Shown: positions 26,080 through 41,285 of the stretch, piece by piece | Position numbering within the stretch: position 1 is the stretch's first letter | Layout of the letters: each line of letters begins with the position of its first letter | Origin: Dirofilaria immitis | Lineage: Eukaryota; Nematoda; Chromadorea; Rhabditida; Onchocercidae | Assembly (NCBI GenBank): GCA_024305405.1 | Contig: JAKNDB010000107.1 | Coordinates: 2,418,001-2,482,000 of the forward strand | DNA length: 64,000 nucleotides | Direction: 5' to 3' | Notes under the pieces: model-generated | What the model was told of the DNA's origin: nothing | Seen by the model: only the letters and a program-made list of their open reading frames with translations | Databases searched by the model: none | Translations under genes and position numbers: made by a program

Positions 26080-27698
26080 GGTGGTAATGATAATCTGGTG
26101 ATGATGATGATAATGATAATCTGATGTTGATGATGACGATAGTGATAGAGACGAATAACTACTTGATTTTGCTATGTATTTTAGCCATTTACCCTTTATG
26201 ATTTTCCATCTAATAACAGAAGGGAAGGAGCTTCAAATCAACTAGCTGATAACATTTGGACATTTATCAATAAGATTAGTAACAATTAGCTGATTATCTA
26301 TTAGTAAGGCAATTAATGTTGTTATTAAGAGATGAATAAGCTGAACCATTTAAGCATGCAGTGATAACGAAAGATTATCATTGGTAATAACATTGATTTT
26401 TTTTTAATCAAAGCTGTAAAGCAATTGCAATGATTATATGTAATCATATTCCATTACTCAGTTCACTTTCGTTTTTATCATCAACTGATTAGTTTCTCTT
26501 TTTTTTCCTTCATAAACCAATTCTGCAAGTTTTCTCTTCTCTTTTATGCTCATTCAAAAGAATTGATATTTCTTTCTATGTTTATTCTTTCTTCCAATTG
26601 ATTATCTTTACGAGACCGCTGAAATTGTTGCGATCTTTCGAATTGATGAATAAATTCATAGGTAGGAAGTAGTAATACTTGACCTAATAGTTGACCTGTT
26701 ATTCAAAATAAGGTTCATTGATACATTCAAAGAAATGCCAATATTTGTTTGAATAACGAATAATAATAATAAAAGATATTCTGAATAGAAAAGAGCAAAT
26801 TTCAATTTTTATTTAACTATTCAATTTTAGTAGTTCCTTTCCCAATAATTTTATTTATTATTTCCATCCGAAGTTCATTATAGTTTGCATTTGTCTAAAA
26901 ATTTAAAAGCATAAATGTGATCGATCGATCGATTAGTGATCTAAACGATCGATATATTCAATGAAATATTTGCTTGTTGAGAAATTTTCATTTATATTAG
27001 CTTAAAAAGATTCTCAGAAATAATTCATCCATTCATTCGTTTATATTTGTCAATAAGACTGGTGAAAATTTTATCCATCCATCTTCATCCATCTATCCAT
27101 CCATCATCCATCCATCTATCTATCCATCTTTTTATCCATCTTTCTATCCATCCTTCTATCCATCTATCCATCTATTCATTCATCCATTTCTAAATAAGTA
27201 TCGTGTAATAAACGATTTTTGATCTTTTATAAAAAATTTGATCGAATAGTGTGACCACAATGCTAATAACATTGATAGCATGAATATAGTCTTATGAAAC
27301 TTGAAATAATCATTAAATTGCTAATCATTATCATATGATCATAAATTGAAATTAAACAGTTCAAACTATCAATACTAATTAATCATTTGATTAGAATAGA
27401 ATTTTTTTTCGATTTAAAAAAGCTTTAACATTGCATAACTTTATCTGATACATACATATATATATATATGTATATATGACTATTTATTGTCCTTAATCAG
27501 TGGATAATAAAATTGTTTACTGATATTATCATCACCTGATGAATTATTGAAATAAATAATATATCCAAAACAAAATAAATATTATTATTCGAATATATAT
27601 ATATATATATATATATATTTTGATATATTATTTGATAATTTAATAGATATTGATCTATATATATATATATCTATATAGTGATCTTATCATTTTTCTTT

Positions 27699-27738
<40 letters not shown>

Positions 27739-28440
27739 AAATATTAACAATTTATATTTGGCCAAGAAATTAAGATAATTTTACATATTTCAGCAATATG
27801 AGCTTATATTTTATTGCATTTAATGAAATGAGCCTATATCAATATTTTATTTTTATCTATATACTTACTATTTTCATCCAATAAATTTTCCATTTTTCAT
27901 TTCTCTCTCTCTTTTTATCTCTCCTTCTCTCTCTCTCTCTCATTTTTATGCTATTATTCATTTATCATTCGTTCGTTTTATTCTCCTAAATTTAAATCAT
28001 TTTAAAATTTCCTCTGATAATAATTAGCATATTTGAATATTTTATTTTTATCAAAAACAATTTCAAAAAATGAAATCAATCTTTGTTGATTTTTTTCAAG
28101 TTTATTTGATATGATCATAATGTTAATTATAATTATATTTATTTCATATATTCTATTTTAGTAATATATCATGCCAGCATTATTACTCTTCGTTGATTTA
28201 TTAAGTCGCCTAAGCTTAATCTTATCATCATTATCACCATCATTATTGTTATTATCATTATCATCATCACTGAGTAAAAACATTGGTTTATTTTGACAAC
28301 AACAGTAATGTCAAATAATTGTTTACAATTATCAATGCTACATAATGTCATCATTGTCGTCATCATTGTCATCATCATTGTCATCATTGTTGTCATCGTC
28401 ATCATTGTCATCATTGTCGTCATTGTCATCATCATTGTCA
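26080..28440. repeat. Cluster of simple repeats in the daf-12 upstream region
   Basis: GATGAT/GATAAT at 26080-26140, CATC/TATC tetramers at 27074-27190, long AT runs at about 27594-27615 and 27703-27737 that can pair with each other, CT tracts near 27900-27945, and TCATCATTG-type trinucleotides at 28222-28440. No coding region recognised between them. Confidence 0.85.
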
Positions 28441-28597
28441 CAATTGAACTTTTTTCATTCTAACGCTATTTTCTCTCTCTCTTTTAACTAACAATCGCTA
28501 AAAAAAGATCGAATTTTTGCATTATTTTTCCCTTCTTTCTCTACCCTTTATTCATTATATTTTAAAATGATATTTCTCGTCGAGCAATCATTATGGT

Positions 28598-28599
28598 TA

Positions 28600-28648
<49 letters not shown>

Positions 28649-28778
28649 ATGTGTGTATGTGTATGGTATGTATGTGTATATGTATGTGTATGTGTGTGTA
28701 TGTGGGTGTGCATGTGCATGTGTGTGTGTGTGTATGTGGGTGTGCATGTGTGTGTGTGTGTGTATGTGTGTGTGTGTC
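28598..28778. repeat. GT/GTAT microsatellite, about 180 bp
   Basis: Long (GT)n followed by GTATGT and GTGCAT interruptions. Open frames on both strands (VCVC, HTHT) are repeat artefacts. Confidence 0.93.
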
Positions 28779-28781
28779 ACC

Positions 28782-29010
28782 ATGACATTGTTGCCCTCTG
28801 ACGACCGCGTCGTACTGGTCGTCTTCTGCTCTTTGTATCTTTCTATCGGTCGAAATGCTTCTTTGCCAGCAGAATTGAGAGTGGAGAATATGCCAACCAT
28901 TTATCTAAAAAGCTTTTTACGAACTTCACAATACTAATATTGCTCTCGATGAACAGCGAAGTGCGGGGATGTCCTTTTTCCTCTTTTCCGCTTCATTTCC
29001 GCCTTTTCCC
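28782..29010 (+). promoter_or_regulatory. Less AT-rich patch, candidate proximal daf-12 promoter
   Basis: Directly after the GT tract the sequence turns much less AT-rich (for example GACGACCGCGTCGTACTGG) for about 230 bases, 650-870 bases upstream of the daf-12 start. It is open on both strands but has no recognisable protein. Promoter role is inferred from position and composition only. Confidence 0.3.
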
Positions 29011-29597
29011 GCTATCATAGTGATCAATCAATAGTAACAACTTGATTAATACTGATTCGAAATTTTCCTAATAAATGATATTTTACCCGGAAGTAGTAAT
29101 AGCATTATCATTAATGGATTGAATTGGATTACCATTCTTTTATTCAATCAATAAAAGTATGAAAAAAGTAATGACATAAAACGATTTATATGATGATAAT
29201 AATAGTGATAATTGAATAATGATGATTCATTCATTGGAAAAATTTAATTATATTTAATAAGAAATTAAAATCTTTTCTTTTTTTCATTTATCAATTCTAA
29301 TTTATATTTTATTATTCGATTTCTCGAAATTATGCAAATATTTCTATTTGATCATATCTACAATTATAACAATTTTATGCTTCATATTATAATAACTAAT
29401 AAAATATTTGCATTATTTTAGAGATTAGTTTAATATAACACTTTATCATTTAAAATTTGCATTGATATTATTGTACTTTGATTGATTACATATTGATATA
29501 CATAAATATGCATATATTTATCAATGGCTTATGTTATGTTAAAATTAGGAAATTCGTTTCTGTAATATTATGATAATTTTTTGAACGAAAAGTATTT

Positions 29598-29610
29598 TTT
29601 CATTTTGCAG
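29598..29610 (+). promoter_or_regulatory. daf-12: Probable trans-splice acceptor of daf-12
   Basis: A T-rich tract ending TTTTTTCATTTTGCAG stops at 29610, 46 bases before the start codon at 29657. It is a good spliced-leader acceptor or 5'UTR intron acceptor. Confidence 0.5.
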
Positions 29611-29656
29611 ATAAGAATAAAAGTTGTATTTAATCAAATAGTAACCTATCATTTAA

Positions 29657-32600
29657 ATGACTGACAATGAGCATAACTTATCGATATCAACCAATGCTCA
29701 TACACGTATTGATAAGATTCGCGGTATTAATCAATCGATATCAGGAGGTAATGATATAGTGACAACAGCAGATACTAATGTAGAAGCTGCTAAAAGTTCG
29801 ATGAAACGACGCCATTATCAACGAAAACGAAAAGAAGGAACAGTTGAACAAATTCCATCATTTCCCGTCGAGAGTGATCCGAAATTACCAACGCCACCAT
29901 CATTGCATACATCAACAATTAAATCAGAATACGACGAGAAAGAAGTTAGTTTTTGAATTATTAATCATTTTTAGAATTTCATTTTCCAAAAGTTAATCCT
30001 TCCATAATTAATATCAAAATATGTCTAAATTAAAAGATAATCGATTTGTAAAATTTCAATTGATTATTGATTTCTTATCCTTTGCTAATTATTTATTTAT
30101 TTTAAAAATAAACGAAGGCATATATATTATTAAAGCATAATAAAATAAAATTAAAGGTAAACAAATAAGGTAAGAGAGATGATGATATAAAGTAAATAAT
30201 TAGATGAAATCATTTCATATGATTCAATTAACGAATAATTATCACTTTTTCTTTTTTTTTTTTTTTAAACTAACCGACGAGTTTATATTTTTCATTGTTA
30301 TATTCTTTTATCTCGTCTAGAAGAAGTAAGAGGTCGAGAAAATAGATGACTGAATGATTTCATCTATTAATATATCATTCTTTGATAACGATGAAATTTA
30401 TTCACATTTAATTTATTATTATATGATAAAAAAAGAAGTAACATGCTTATTGTTATCAAAGTTTGATAAGTGATAAATGATAATATAAACTTAAACATAC
30501 TATTTATGCCACGTGACATGCAAGAAAAAAAAGGCATGCATGCAAATTTAGTGCATGTCGAGTACAATGAAAGTAAAGTTTTAGAAAAGAATAAAAAAAT
30601 GAATGTATTATTTTGAATTGTCGAGAAATTTGTTTACAATTTATGATTCAATTTTGTTGATTCATTCGTTCATTTTTCCTATGATAAATAGATAAATAGA
30701 TAGATAGATAGATGAATTGATAGATAGATAGATGAATAGATAGATAGATAGATGAATGGATAGATAGATAAATGGATAGATAGATAGATGAAATAGATAG
30801 ATAGATAGATAGATAGATGAATGGATAGATAGATAGATGAATGGATAGATAGATAGATGAATGGATAGATAGATAGATGAATGGATAGATAGATAGATGA
30901 ATGGATAAATAGATATAGATAGATAGATGAATGGATAGATAGATAGATGAATGGATAGATAGATAGATGAATGGATAAATAGATATAGATAGATAGATGA
31001 ATGGATAGATAGATAGATGAATGGATAGATAGATAGATGAATAGATAGATAGATAGATGAATGGATAGATAGATAAATGGATAGATAGATAGATGAAATA
31101 GATAGATAGATAGATAGATAGATGAATGGATAGATAGATAGATGAATGGATAGATAGATAGATGAATGGATAGATAGATAGATGAATTGATAGATAGATA
31201 GATGAATAGATAGATAGATAGATGAATAGATAGATAGATGAATAGATAGATAGATAGATGAATGGATAGATAGATAAATGGATAGATAGATAGATGAAAT
31301 AGATAGATAGATAGATAGATAGGTGAATGGATAGATAGATAGATGAATGGATAGATAGATAGATGAATGGATAGATAGATAGATGAATAGATAGATAGAT
31401 AGATGAATGGATAGATAGATGAATGGATAGATAGATAGATGAATGGATAGATAGATAGATGAATGGATAGATAGATAGATGAATGGATAGATAGATAGAT
31501 GAATGGATAAATAGATATAGATAGATAGATGAATGGATAGATAGATAGATGAATGGATAGATAGATAGATGAATGGATAGATAGATAGATGAATGGATAG
31601 ATAGATAGATGAATAGATAGATAGATAGATGAATGGATAGATAGATAGATGAATGGATAGATAGATAGATGAATAGATAGATAGATAGATGAATGGATAA
31701 ATAGATATAGATAGATAGATGAATGGATAAATAGATATAGATAGATAGATGAATGGATAGATAGATAGATGAACGGATAAATAGATATAGATAGATAGAT
31801 GAATGGATAGATAGATAGATGAATGGATAGATAGATAGATGAATGGATAGATAGATAGATGAATGGATAGATAGATAGATGAATAGATAGATAGATAGAT
31901 GAATGGATAGATAGATAGATTCGAATGGATAGATAGATAGATGAAATAGTAGGAAGTGGAAGGGAAAATAAAAAAAAAGAAGGAAAGAAATTTTCAATTT
32001 ATCTCGAACTTATTGAATTTTTATTTTTCTGACAATTCTTATTGCTCTTTTTCCTCTTTTTTTTTTTTGACATTATTTTTAATCAGTAAATTTTGCTTCA
32101 TTCTTCTTAGATCAATATGTCACATTTATCGCTATTCCTATATTTATTTCATTTTTATCTTTCATATCATTCCTCCATAACATTCTACTTATCCTTCTTT
32201 TTTTTTTTTCCTTCTTCCTTCTCTCTTTCTCTTCCTCTTCTTTTAAGATAAAGTTTAGCATTGATAATGATAATGATAATAATGATAATGATAATGATAA
32301 TAATGATAATGATGATGATGGTGATGATGGTGATGATGGTGATGATGATGGTGATGATGATGATGATGATAATGATAATGATGATGATGATGATGATGAT
32401 AAATTGTATTGATATTAATCTTTCTTTATGCATTTATATCTAAAGAATAAAATAAACAATTTTATTTAAAAAATAAGTTATTTTATTGATAAGAGCAGAA
32501 ATCAATCAATCAGTGATAAAATAAAATACGAATAACAAACAAATGCGCTTATATTCATTTGGACGAATGATTCCAATTGTTCTGGAAAAATCAACATAAC

Positions 32601-32870
32601 AGCAATAGGACAGTTGGTTTGGTTTTCAAACTTTTTCTCTTCTATTTTATTAAAGATCAAATGTTTTTTGAAATAGAATGAATATACTACTATACATAGA
32701 GTATAGCATTAAAAAAATGTTTGTTCATGGCAAACTGATAGATACATTCATTCATTCTCTTCTAACATAAATATATGCACTATTATTTCTTTCCTTTACT
32801 TTTATCTTTATCATTTTATTACTAATTCAAATCATTTATCCTATCATTCTCGTCTAATAAACAGACAGAC

Positions 32871-32905
<35 letters not shown>

Positions 32906-35900
32906 GCGAGAGAGAGAAGAAGTGTTATCATTTAATAAAATTTGATTTTATTATGTCTATTCTATTTTATAAATTGTTGAAATAAATAAAAAGACATTCC
33001 GTTTATTATTTAACTTATTTTAACAACTTAATCATAGATATACTTATCGATCTACAGTAATCATACATATATTTTCTGTTTTTTTTTTTGGTATTAATTT
33101 AAAATTCATAAATGGTTATTCCTTCCCTTATTTTGTTTTTTTTTCTTTTTAAATTTCATTTAATTTATAATCAAATTTGATCGATGATAACAAGTGCATT
33201 AATTAATAGCAATCTTTGCAAAGTGACATATTGAAGGATTGAAAATTTCAATATTCTTAATATCTATTCATTCAATTTAACTAATGATTAATTGTATGGA
33301 AGAGATAAGCAAATGATAAGTTGAATATTTCTAATCAAGATAAAATAAAATCGAACGAATATAATTTGCGATCCTTTATACGATTAATTACTAATAGGAT
33401 AGGATAGCGATCGCAATTATAAATGCTTGTTTGAATCGGTTAAGAGAAATGCGTATTTGAAGTGATACATTAATATGGTGTTTTAAAATGAGTCTGAATT
33501 TTTAATTATTCAGTCGCAGATGAATTCAAGGGGAAAGAAGAATGATAGGGATGAAGATTCAGAGAGAAGAGAGAAAATGAAGGATGGATTCAATGAGAAA
33601 TGGATTCAGATAAAGGGAAGAAAGATAAGAATGGATTCTGATGGAATAAAAAGGAACATACAAAATTGATGGTTAATTAATTTCTGAATCTTAAAAAAAT
33701 ATAAAATGCAATAAAAAAGTAATAAATTCTATCACAAATTGTTGCTTCAAAAAAGTTTAAAAGTTTATTTTTAATATTTTTACGAATAATTTTCAATCAT
33801 TTTATTAAATTATTTAATTTAATTTAAATTCATTAAATTATTCAATCGGTTTAAGTTTTGTTTATTTTCCCAATAATTCTTAATTTTAATTATTTTATAT
33901 TCTTAGCATAACATTCATTTACAAGAATACTACGATTTCCTCAATACTTTATTTCATATTCATAATTATTATTAATTATTTCTCATGAATTATAAGGTAT
34001 GATTGAAAAAGTTTATTTATCCATCAATCCCTGCTATCCTTCGTCCATTGAATTGTTTTGTTTTGAATTTTATTTCGATTCGAATTTGAAAATTCGAATC
34101 TAATGAAAACATTCATGTATCATTCAAATTATTTTAATTTATTTTTATTGATTATTTGAAAAAGATAATATCTAATATATCGCAATCCCAATCATTCCAT
34201 CTATCTTTCGAATATTATTTTCATAATTTGTAATGAGAATATAAATAAAATGCTAAATGATATCATGATATAATTGTTATTGTGTTGGTATGATATCGAT
34301 AAGTAATTAATCATTCGAGAATGATTATTTATGGAAAAGACTGTAAAATTGCTTTCAAATAATCATGATAATGATGAGGTAAAAAAAAAAGGAAGAATTC
34401 GAATGTAAGTAACCTGTTTTATTGATAATGAATGCATTATTATTTAATATTTCATTTCATTCGTTTTCATTCTTTTTTTCTCTTTTAGTTGATAGACATT
34501 TTTCATTTCAATTAACAAAAAATGAATAAAATTTGAGATAACTTTTTCATCAACAAATTTATTCAATTTACCTGAAATAAATATTAAATTTTATTGATTA
34601 TAAGAAATTGTAATTATTCATTCGCAGAATAGAATTTTCCAGATAGATTTCCATCAATTTAATTATTTAATTAAATATTTTTTTCCTTATCTCTCTCCCT
34701 CTCTCTCTCTCTTTCTTTTTGTTCTTTATGCCATAAAATAAAATGATAGTTGAAATGAAATAAATTGTTTAAAAAGGAAAAAAATCAACTAATGTCTCAC
34801 TTTCAATTATAGAATGCAAAAATCAATATAGAGAAATAAATATCAAGAATAGTTAGCTTAAATTTATGCTGAAACATTTTTCTTTTCCAACTTTTTCAAG
34901 CATAATTAATAGAAAATGCTTAATAAACTAATTGGAATTAGGCCAATAACTCAGTGTTATGTTAATCGATACATTTCATTTAGTCGACAAAAAAAAAAAA
35001 AAGTTTATATTCAATGCTTTAATAATCACAATTACTACAACTACTACTACTACTACTACTATTGCTACGACTACTATGACTATTTTTAATTTTTGCGATA
35101 ACCATAGCGACGCATCGAAAGCACTTTAACAATAGTTGAATTTCAAAAATTACTCTTTCTATCTCTTTTAATATAGTATACTTTTTCATTGTGATAGTTG
35201 ATCAAGAGTGGAGTGCAATTGCAATTATCATTATTAATACCTTTTGAATTTGTTACCTGTTAGATGAATTAATATTTTATACGAAAAATATTCTCATACT
35301 TTCTTATTTTTTTTTTCTAGAAAAACAGAATTTATTTTGGAACAGAAAAATAATTATGATGAGAGGAAGTAAATTTTTGAAAAATTAAACAAACTTGATT
35401 TAATCGATAAAACATAAGCTATAATGATATATAATAATTTAAGATATTGATAAATTATCATCATTTTATATTTCTATGTTTTAGATGAGAAATGGAAAAT
35501 TTTTATTTTTCATTCGTTACCAAAAGATATGATAATTAATATTATCAATTTTAGCAATAAAGTTTAGCACTGATCTGTAACTTTCTTTTTCTTTTTCATA
35601 TGTCCTTTAAGTATCTTTTCATACATAATATTTCACGGCAGGGATCAATTTTTTTTCTTTGCTTCTACTTTTTCTCATCCCTCCCTTTTTATCAATAATT
35701 TAAAAATGAAATTTGATAAAAATTTTACTCTCTTATATTTTGAATATATTTAAAATAAAAAATTATCAATGAATGATAAAAATGTGAATGATTTTTTTAT
35801 TATTTGATCATAAAACAAAGAAAATAATGCGTAATATCAGTAATATATTTGGCCCAGAAGATTACTTGTTAATGTGGTAGTTATATAAATTATTTGGCCC

Positions 35901-38900
35901 AGATGATTACTTCTTAATGTGGTAGTTATATAAATTACTTGGCCCAGAAGACTACTTGTTAATGTGATAGTTATATGTTATTTGGCCTAGAAAATTGCTT
36001 GCTAATGTGGTAGTTATATGTTACTTAGCCGAGAAAATTGCTTGCTAATGTGGTAGTTATATGTTACTTAGCCAAGAAAATTGCTTGCTAGTGTGATAGT
36101 TATATGTTACTTAGCCGAGAAAATTACTTGCTATATGCAAAATAATTTATGAGTGAAATTTGTTTTTAAAAGATAGGAGAATCTTGCAGATGCAAAACAT
36201 AGGAATCGATGATAGAAGTTAATTAGAGGAATTATCACGATTAATTATTTTATAACTAAACGAGAAATTATCGATGAATTCCCAACATTAACCATTTATA
36301 CTCCATTGATATCTAAAGTAAATTGATGATATATAAAAAACGAAAATTCAATAAATGTGATGCTTAGAATAATCAATAAAAATAATCATTCTTTGAAAGA
36401 GTGATACAATGACGAACTATTTCTCGATAATAATTTGTAATATGTGATAAAAAAATAGAATGGTTTATGTATGACAATTGTGATTGGATGAAAAAGTAAT
36501 CGTAAAGTAAATTAAATTTGTACCAAAAAATAATTGAAATTATTGCTTTAGTTATCGATTGGTATTAGAGCTTTCTGAATCCTAGCGAAATCGTTGTATC
36601 ATTTTCCATGTATGTTTTGATGATTGAAGAAGAAGTATCGAGAAATTAGGTGAGTATGGGATTCGGAACTTGTTTCATTTAATTTTGAAGCTTGATTTAT
36701 CTGATGACGTTAACAAGAAGAATTGAGTCCTTCTTATCATTTATAATCAGACAATCAATAAAATTTAAAAAATGTTTCCCGAACATTCATCATGCACAAA
36801 TTGTTGTGCTATCAAAATAAACAGAATTATTTTTCGTTTCAAACTTTATTCTTTATTCCTTCTCTTTGTTTCTTATTTAAAATAAAAAAGAAAAGAAAAA
36901 GGTTCAAGTTCATTTATAATAATTACTTTTAAATCATTCTATTATCATTAATTCAAAGTTTAAAAAAGAAAATATTTGTTATTTGAAAAAAGCGAAGTAA
37001 TAAATATTTCTTTTTTAATATTATTATTTACCTTTTTAATCGAAATATTTTTTCATTAATTTGTTAAAATTAATTGACATAAAATTAGCACAAAATTGCA
37101 TCGTTTCTTCAATTTATGCGACAAATTAAAATTTATCGAATAAAATAAATAATTTCTATTAAAAATGCTAACAAAAAGAAAAATAATTTTTTTTCATTTC
37201 CCTCTTTTTTTTCATTCAAAAATACAATATTTAAATATTTTTCCATTCCCATCCATTCTTATTTTATTTATACATTTTAACTTTAAATTCTTTCATTAAA
37301 ATTTTTAACAAAATGAAAAGAATGTTATATCTTAAATCATATTAATGATAATTAATGTTGCATCTAGGAATTTCATCATTTTTTTATTTTTCTTTTTTTT
37401 TGGGAAAGAGAATTTCAATTTCTTATCACTTAATCATTATTGATGTTTCGAAAATTTTGTTAAATAAAATGAATAACAAAGTAGAAGTGGATTATCAGAT
37501 TTAGTATTGTTATTATATTCAAATATATTCATATTTAAAAAGAGGAAAACATTTGATTATTCATTTTTTGCAAATAATCAAATTTAAATTATCAATTGCA
37601 AAACAAATAAATAATCGAATTTCTATCTCAAAAGGAATTCCTATTGAAGAAATTATAGAATTTCAGTAATGTAATATATTAATTTCCAATTATTTACAAT
37701 AGCTGAACATTTTAAACGATATAATTGTAATAGAAATGATGTATAAAATAAGTTTTTTAATTCCAATATAATTTCATTAAATTTTATCTAAATTTAAATT
37801 TAATTTTACTTCTCTCTTTAATTCATTTCCTTCAGTTTTATTTTACTTACATATAGTTAGTATGACTGATTAGTCAGAATTAATAATTATCCATAATTAT
37901 CAAATCTTCATTTTGCTATTTATCAAATCAGTTCTCCGATTATCATTACGATTCAAATTCTTCTTCTGAATGAATGAATGAATGGGATAGTTTTTTTTTC
38001 TCATGAGAAATCATATTTTGTCAATTGTATCTTTCTTTAGATTGAACTCATTATTTGTCTATTGTGATCTACCTTTGTTAGTATATGTGCACTGTGACCT
38101 AATTTATGATGATAACATGAAAGTTTTTTAGAACGAAATTTCAGTAAAAAATGCTGACATTAGAAGATGTTGCATAAAATTAGGCCTTGGCCTTATTAAT
38201 TATATAGGTGAAGTTTATTTATTTATTTATTAATATGAAACTTTATTAATTATATTGATGAAGTTTATTTATTTATTAATGTAAAACCCTAGTAATTATA
38301 TGGATAAAGTTTGTTTGTTTATTTATTTATGAATTACTTTTATTTATTTATGAATATGAAAGTAATATAGTCTTAAAAGATTTCTTAAATATTTTTTCTA
38401 TCATTTTTTTGCTATTTAATTTTTTTTTCGTATTTTTCTTATTTTCTAATAAAATGTATTTATTCCTGACAAAATCACTTATAACTTTGATATTTGTTAT
38501 TTGATAATTTGTTCCAATTTAATTTCTATCCCACAAACAGACACATTTATTTTGAATTAATATTTTTTCAATTAATTAATCTAAAGAAATTGAAAGTATG
38601 GAATTTAAAAGAATTTTAAAATTTCTAAAAATTCATATCAATACAATAGACAGCATAACCTTATTAGTTATATTGATATTAATACGAAACCTTATTAGTT
38701 ATATTGATGAAGTTTATTTATTTATTAATATAAAACCCTAGTAATTATATGGATAAAGCTTGTTTATTTCTTCTTCATTATCAACAACAATCAATGCTTA
38801 TATTTTGATTTTTATTAATTCATTTCCAATTTTTCTATAATATAAAACGAAATAGAAATAAGAAAAATGCAATAAAATAAAATAATGGAATAAAAATAAA

Positions 38901-41247
38901 TGTCCGATAATTATATTATAAAATGATTTAAAGTTACTATGGATACAGCATAATTCATTTATTGCTTTAATTATCGATAATTTCATTTTCTCTCTTTTCT
39001 TGCCGTTCATTTATGATATCTATTCATTGTATAGGAATGAAATATTTATTATGCTAATTTAATTTAATTTCTCTTCGTTATCATCTATCTATTGAATTCA
39101 ATAAATCTTAACAATTATCAGCGATCGTTTTCTCCATCTGTTTTATTCATAATGAATACAAATTTAAATTTCTCTTTGATAATTTTTTCTTTTGCTAAAT
39201 GAATTGATTCTTCACTTTATTATTCTTTCCTTGGTATCATTAATAAGAAATAAATATGTATAGATATATTAAAATGATAATAATGATAAATAATGATAAT
39301 AATAGTAATAACAATAATAGCACAGAATATATATTTAACATTTTACTTCTAACGATTTTAATAGGTCAAAATTATTTAGTAATTCGCTCTACCCATATTA
39401 CATTAAATTTCCTATTTGATCTTTGAAGGGAAAAAAAAACTTTCCGAAAATTTGAAATATTTATGGGTACACAATTACAATGGGCTTTGCAGTACACCGT
39501 ACTATTTATTGTTAACCCTTTGTCCCATTTTCAATATCCATTTTTTTTTCATTCTTTTATTTCCCGATATTATATGACTTTTATATCATATAATTTATTA
39601 TATGATATTATTTTTAATTTAAGAAAAAAAAGAATTTTTTTCATTTACGTATTTTATTTATCATATCATCTTATCATTTTATTCATTTCATACCTATATC
39701 ATATCATCTTATCATTTTATTCATTTCATACCTATATCATATCATCTTATCATTTTATTCATTTCATACCTATATCATATCATCTTATCATTTTATTCAT
39801 TCCATACCTATATCATATCATCTTATCATTTTATTCATTCCATACCTATATCATATCATCTTATCATTTTATTCATTCCATACCTATATCATATCATCTT
39901 ATCATTTTATTTATTAAATTTTAATTTATAATTATAATTTCCATCATTCTATTCTTTTCGAGAAATACAACAAAACGAACCATAGACATAATTCTTGGCT
40001 ATTAAATTATATTATCATTTTGCTAGAAAAGAATTTATTCTCTTTTCTTTTTTATTATAAAATAATAGGAAATTCATTTATTTTTGATTTAATATTAATA
40101 TATAATAATATAATTTAATTTTATATATAATAAATAAATTTTGATACCTTTTATTGTTCGTTCCTTTTTTTTTGAAAATATCATTTAATAAATTTATTAC
40201 TTTGTACTTATCAAAATGTTTCTATTTTTCATTTTTCTCGAATCATTAATTTGTATGATTTTTAATACTTTTATAATACTCTCATATTAATTATTATATT
40301 TATTTTATTTCTTTCATTTTTCAATTTTTCCTAAATATTACATTTAATTTTTAGTATTAACAATAACTTTCTTATGTTAAATTTTTGTTCATTATGTTTA
40401 TCAGTGCAATGAATCACAAGATCTTATCATTTGGAATGACAAAGCTTAACAATGGGAATGTATTAATTATTGCTGGAAATAAATGAAAGTTCTTATAACT
40501 ATGTGTAAGGAAAAAAAAGCTTTAGTATTATAGAATTCTATTTAAACATGTAGTGCACATCGCATCATTCTATTTCCCATTTTATTATATGGTTTGATTT
40601 ACAAATAAATCCTCGAGAATCGAGAATTCCGAAATCTTATATGATATATGATTTGATTTTAGTAGATTTTATTATCAATAGTTTCTCTAAATTTTTTACT
40701 ACAAGTTTTTCGCTTTCCTTTTATCTTTTTTTTTCTTATCCCCTCTTCTCTCTCTCCCTCTCTCTCTCCCTCTCTGTTTTCATATTAAACGAGAATTTTT
40801 ACAACATAAATTATCATATTAATGATATATATATATATATATATATATATATTGATAGATTATATTTTGATATTCATCGCTTTCAAATATAAATTGATAA
40901 TTACATTTTTCTTTTTCTTTTTTGTACATAAAATTTAATTAAATGTTCTAAGAAAATTTAAATTTGAAATGGAATTAAAGCATATTGCATTATAAATATA
41001 TCAATTTATATTAATATTCTAATAAATTTAAGATATCTTAATTTTATGAGAATTTAAAATATTATAATAAATGGATTGTTAGTTATATTTCCTTTTTAAT
41101 ACGTCCCTGTCCTTTGTACATACCGCCCGTCGCTACCCGGAACTGAGCCATTTCAAGAAAAGCCGAGACTGCTGTTTTCATCCCTTTCGAGGTGGAGATT
41201 CTTTGGTGGAAACCGCTTTAATCGTAATAGCTTGAATCGGGAAAAAA

Positions 41248-41285
<38 letters not shown>

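Noticed and set aside
12345..29600. Bacterial endosymbiont (Wolbachia-type) gene insertion
   Set aside because: I saw no bacterial-type coding stretch; GC-richer patches are short and match no family I recognise.
30648..31997. 449-codon open frame on the minus strand
   Set aside because: It is the translation of a stop-free tetranucleotide array (SIHLSIYL repeats) with no domain and no splice or start context.
30682..39912. CRISPR-like array
   Set aside because: The arrays have no unique spacers; units are contiguous tandem repeats in a eukaryotic intron.
39463..39924. 153-codon open frame on the plus strand
   Set aside because: Covers the 38-bp minisatellite; the repeat is read in rotating frames, as expected for a stop-free repeat.
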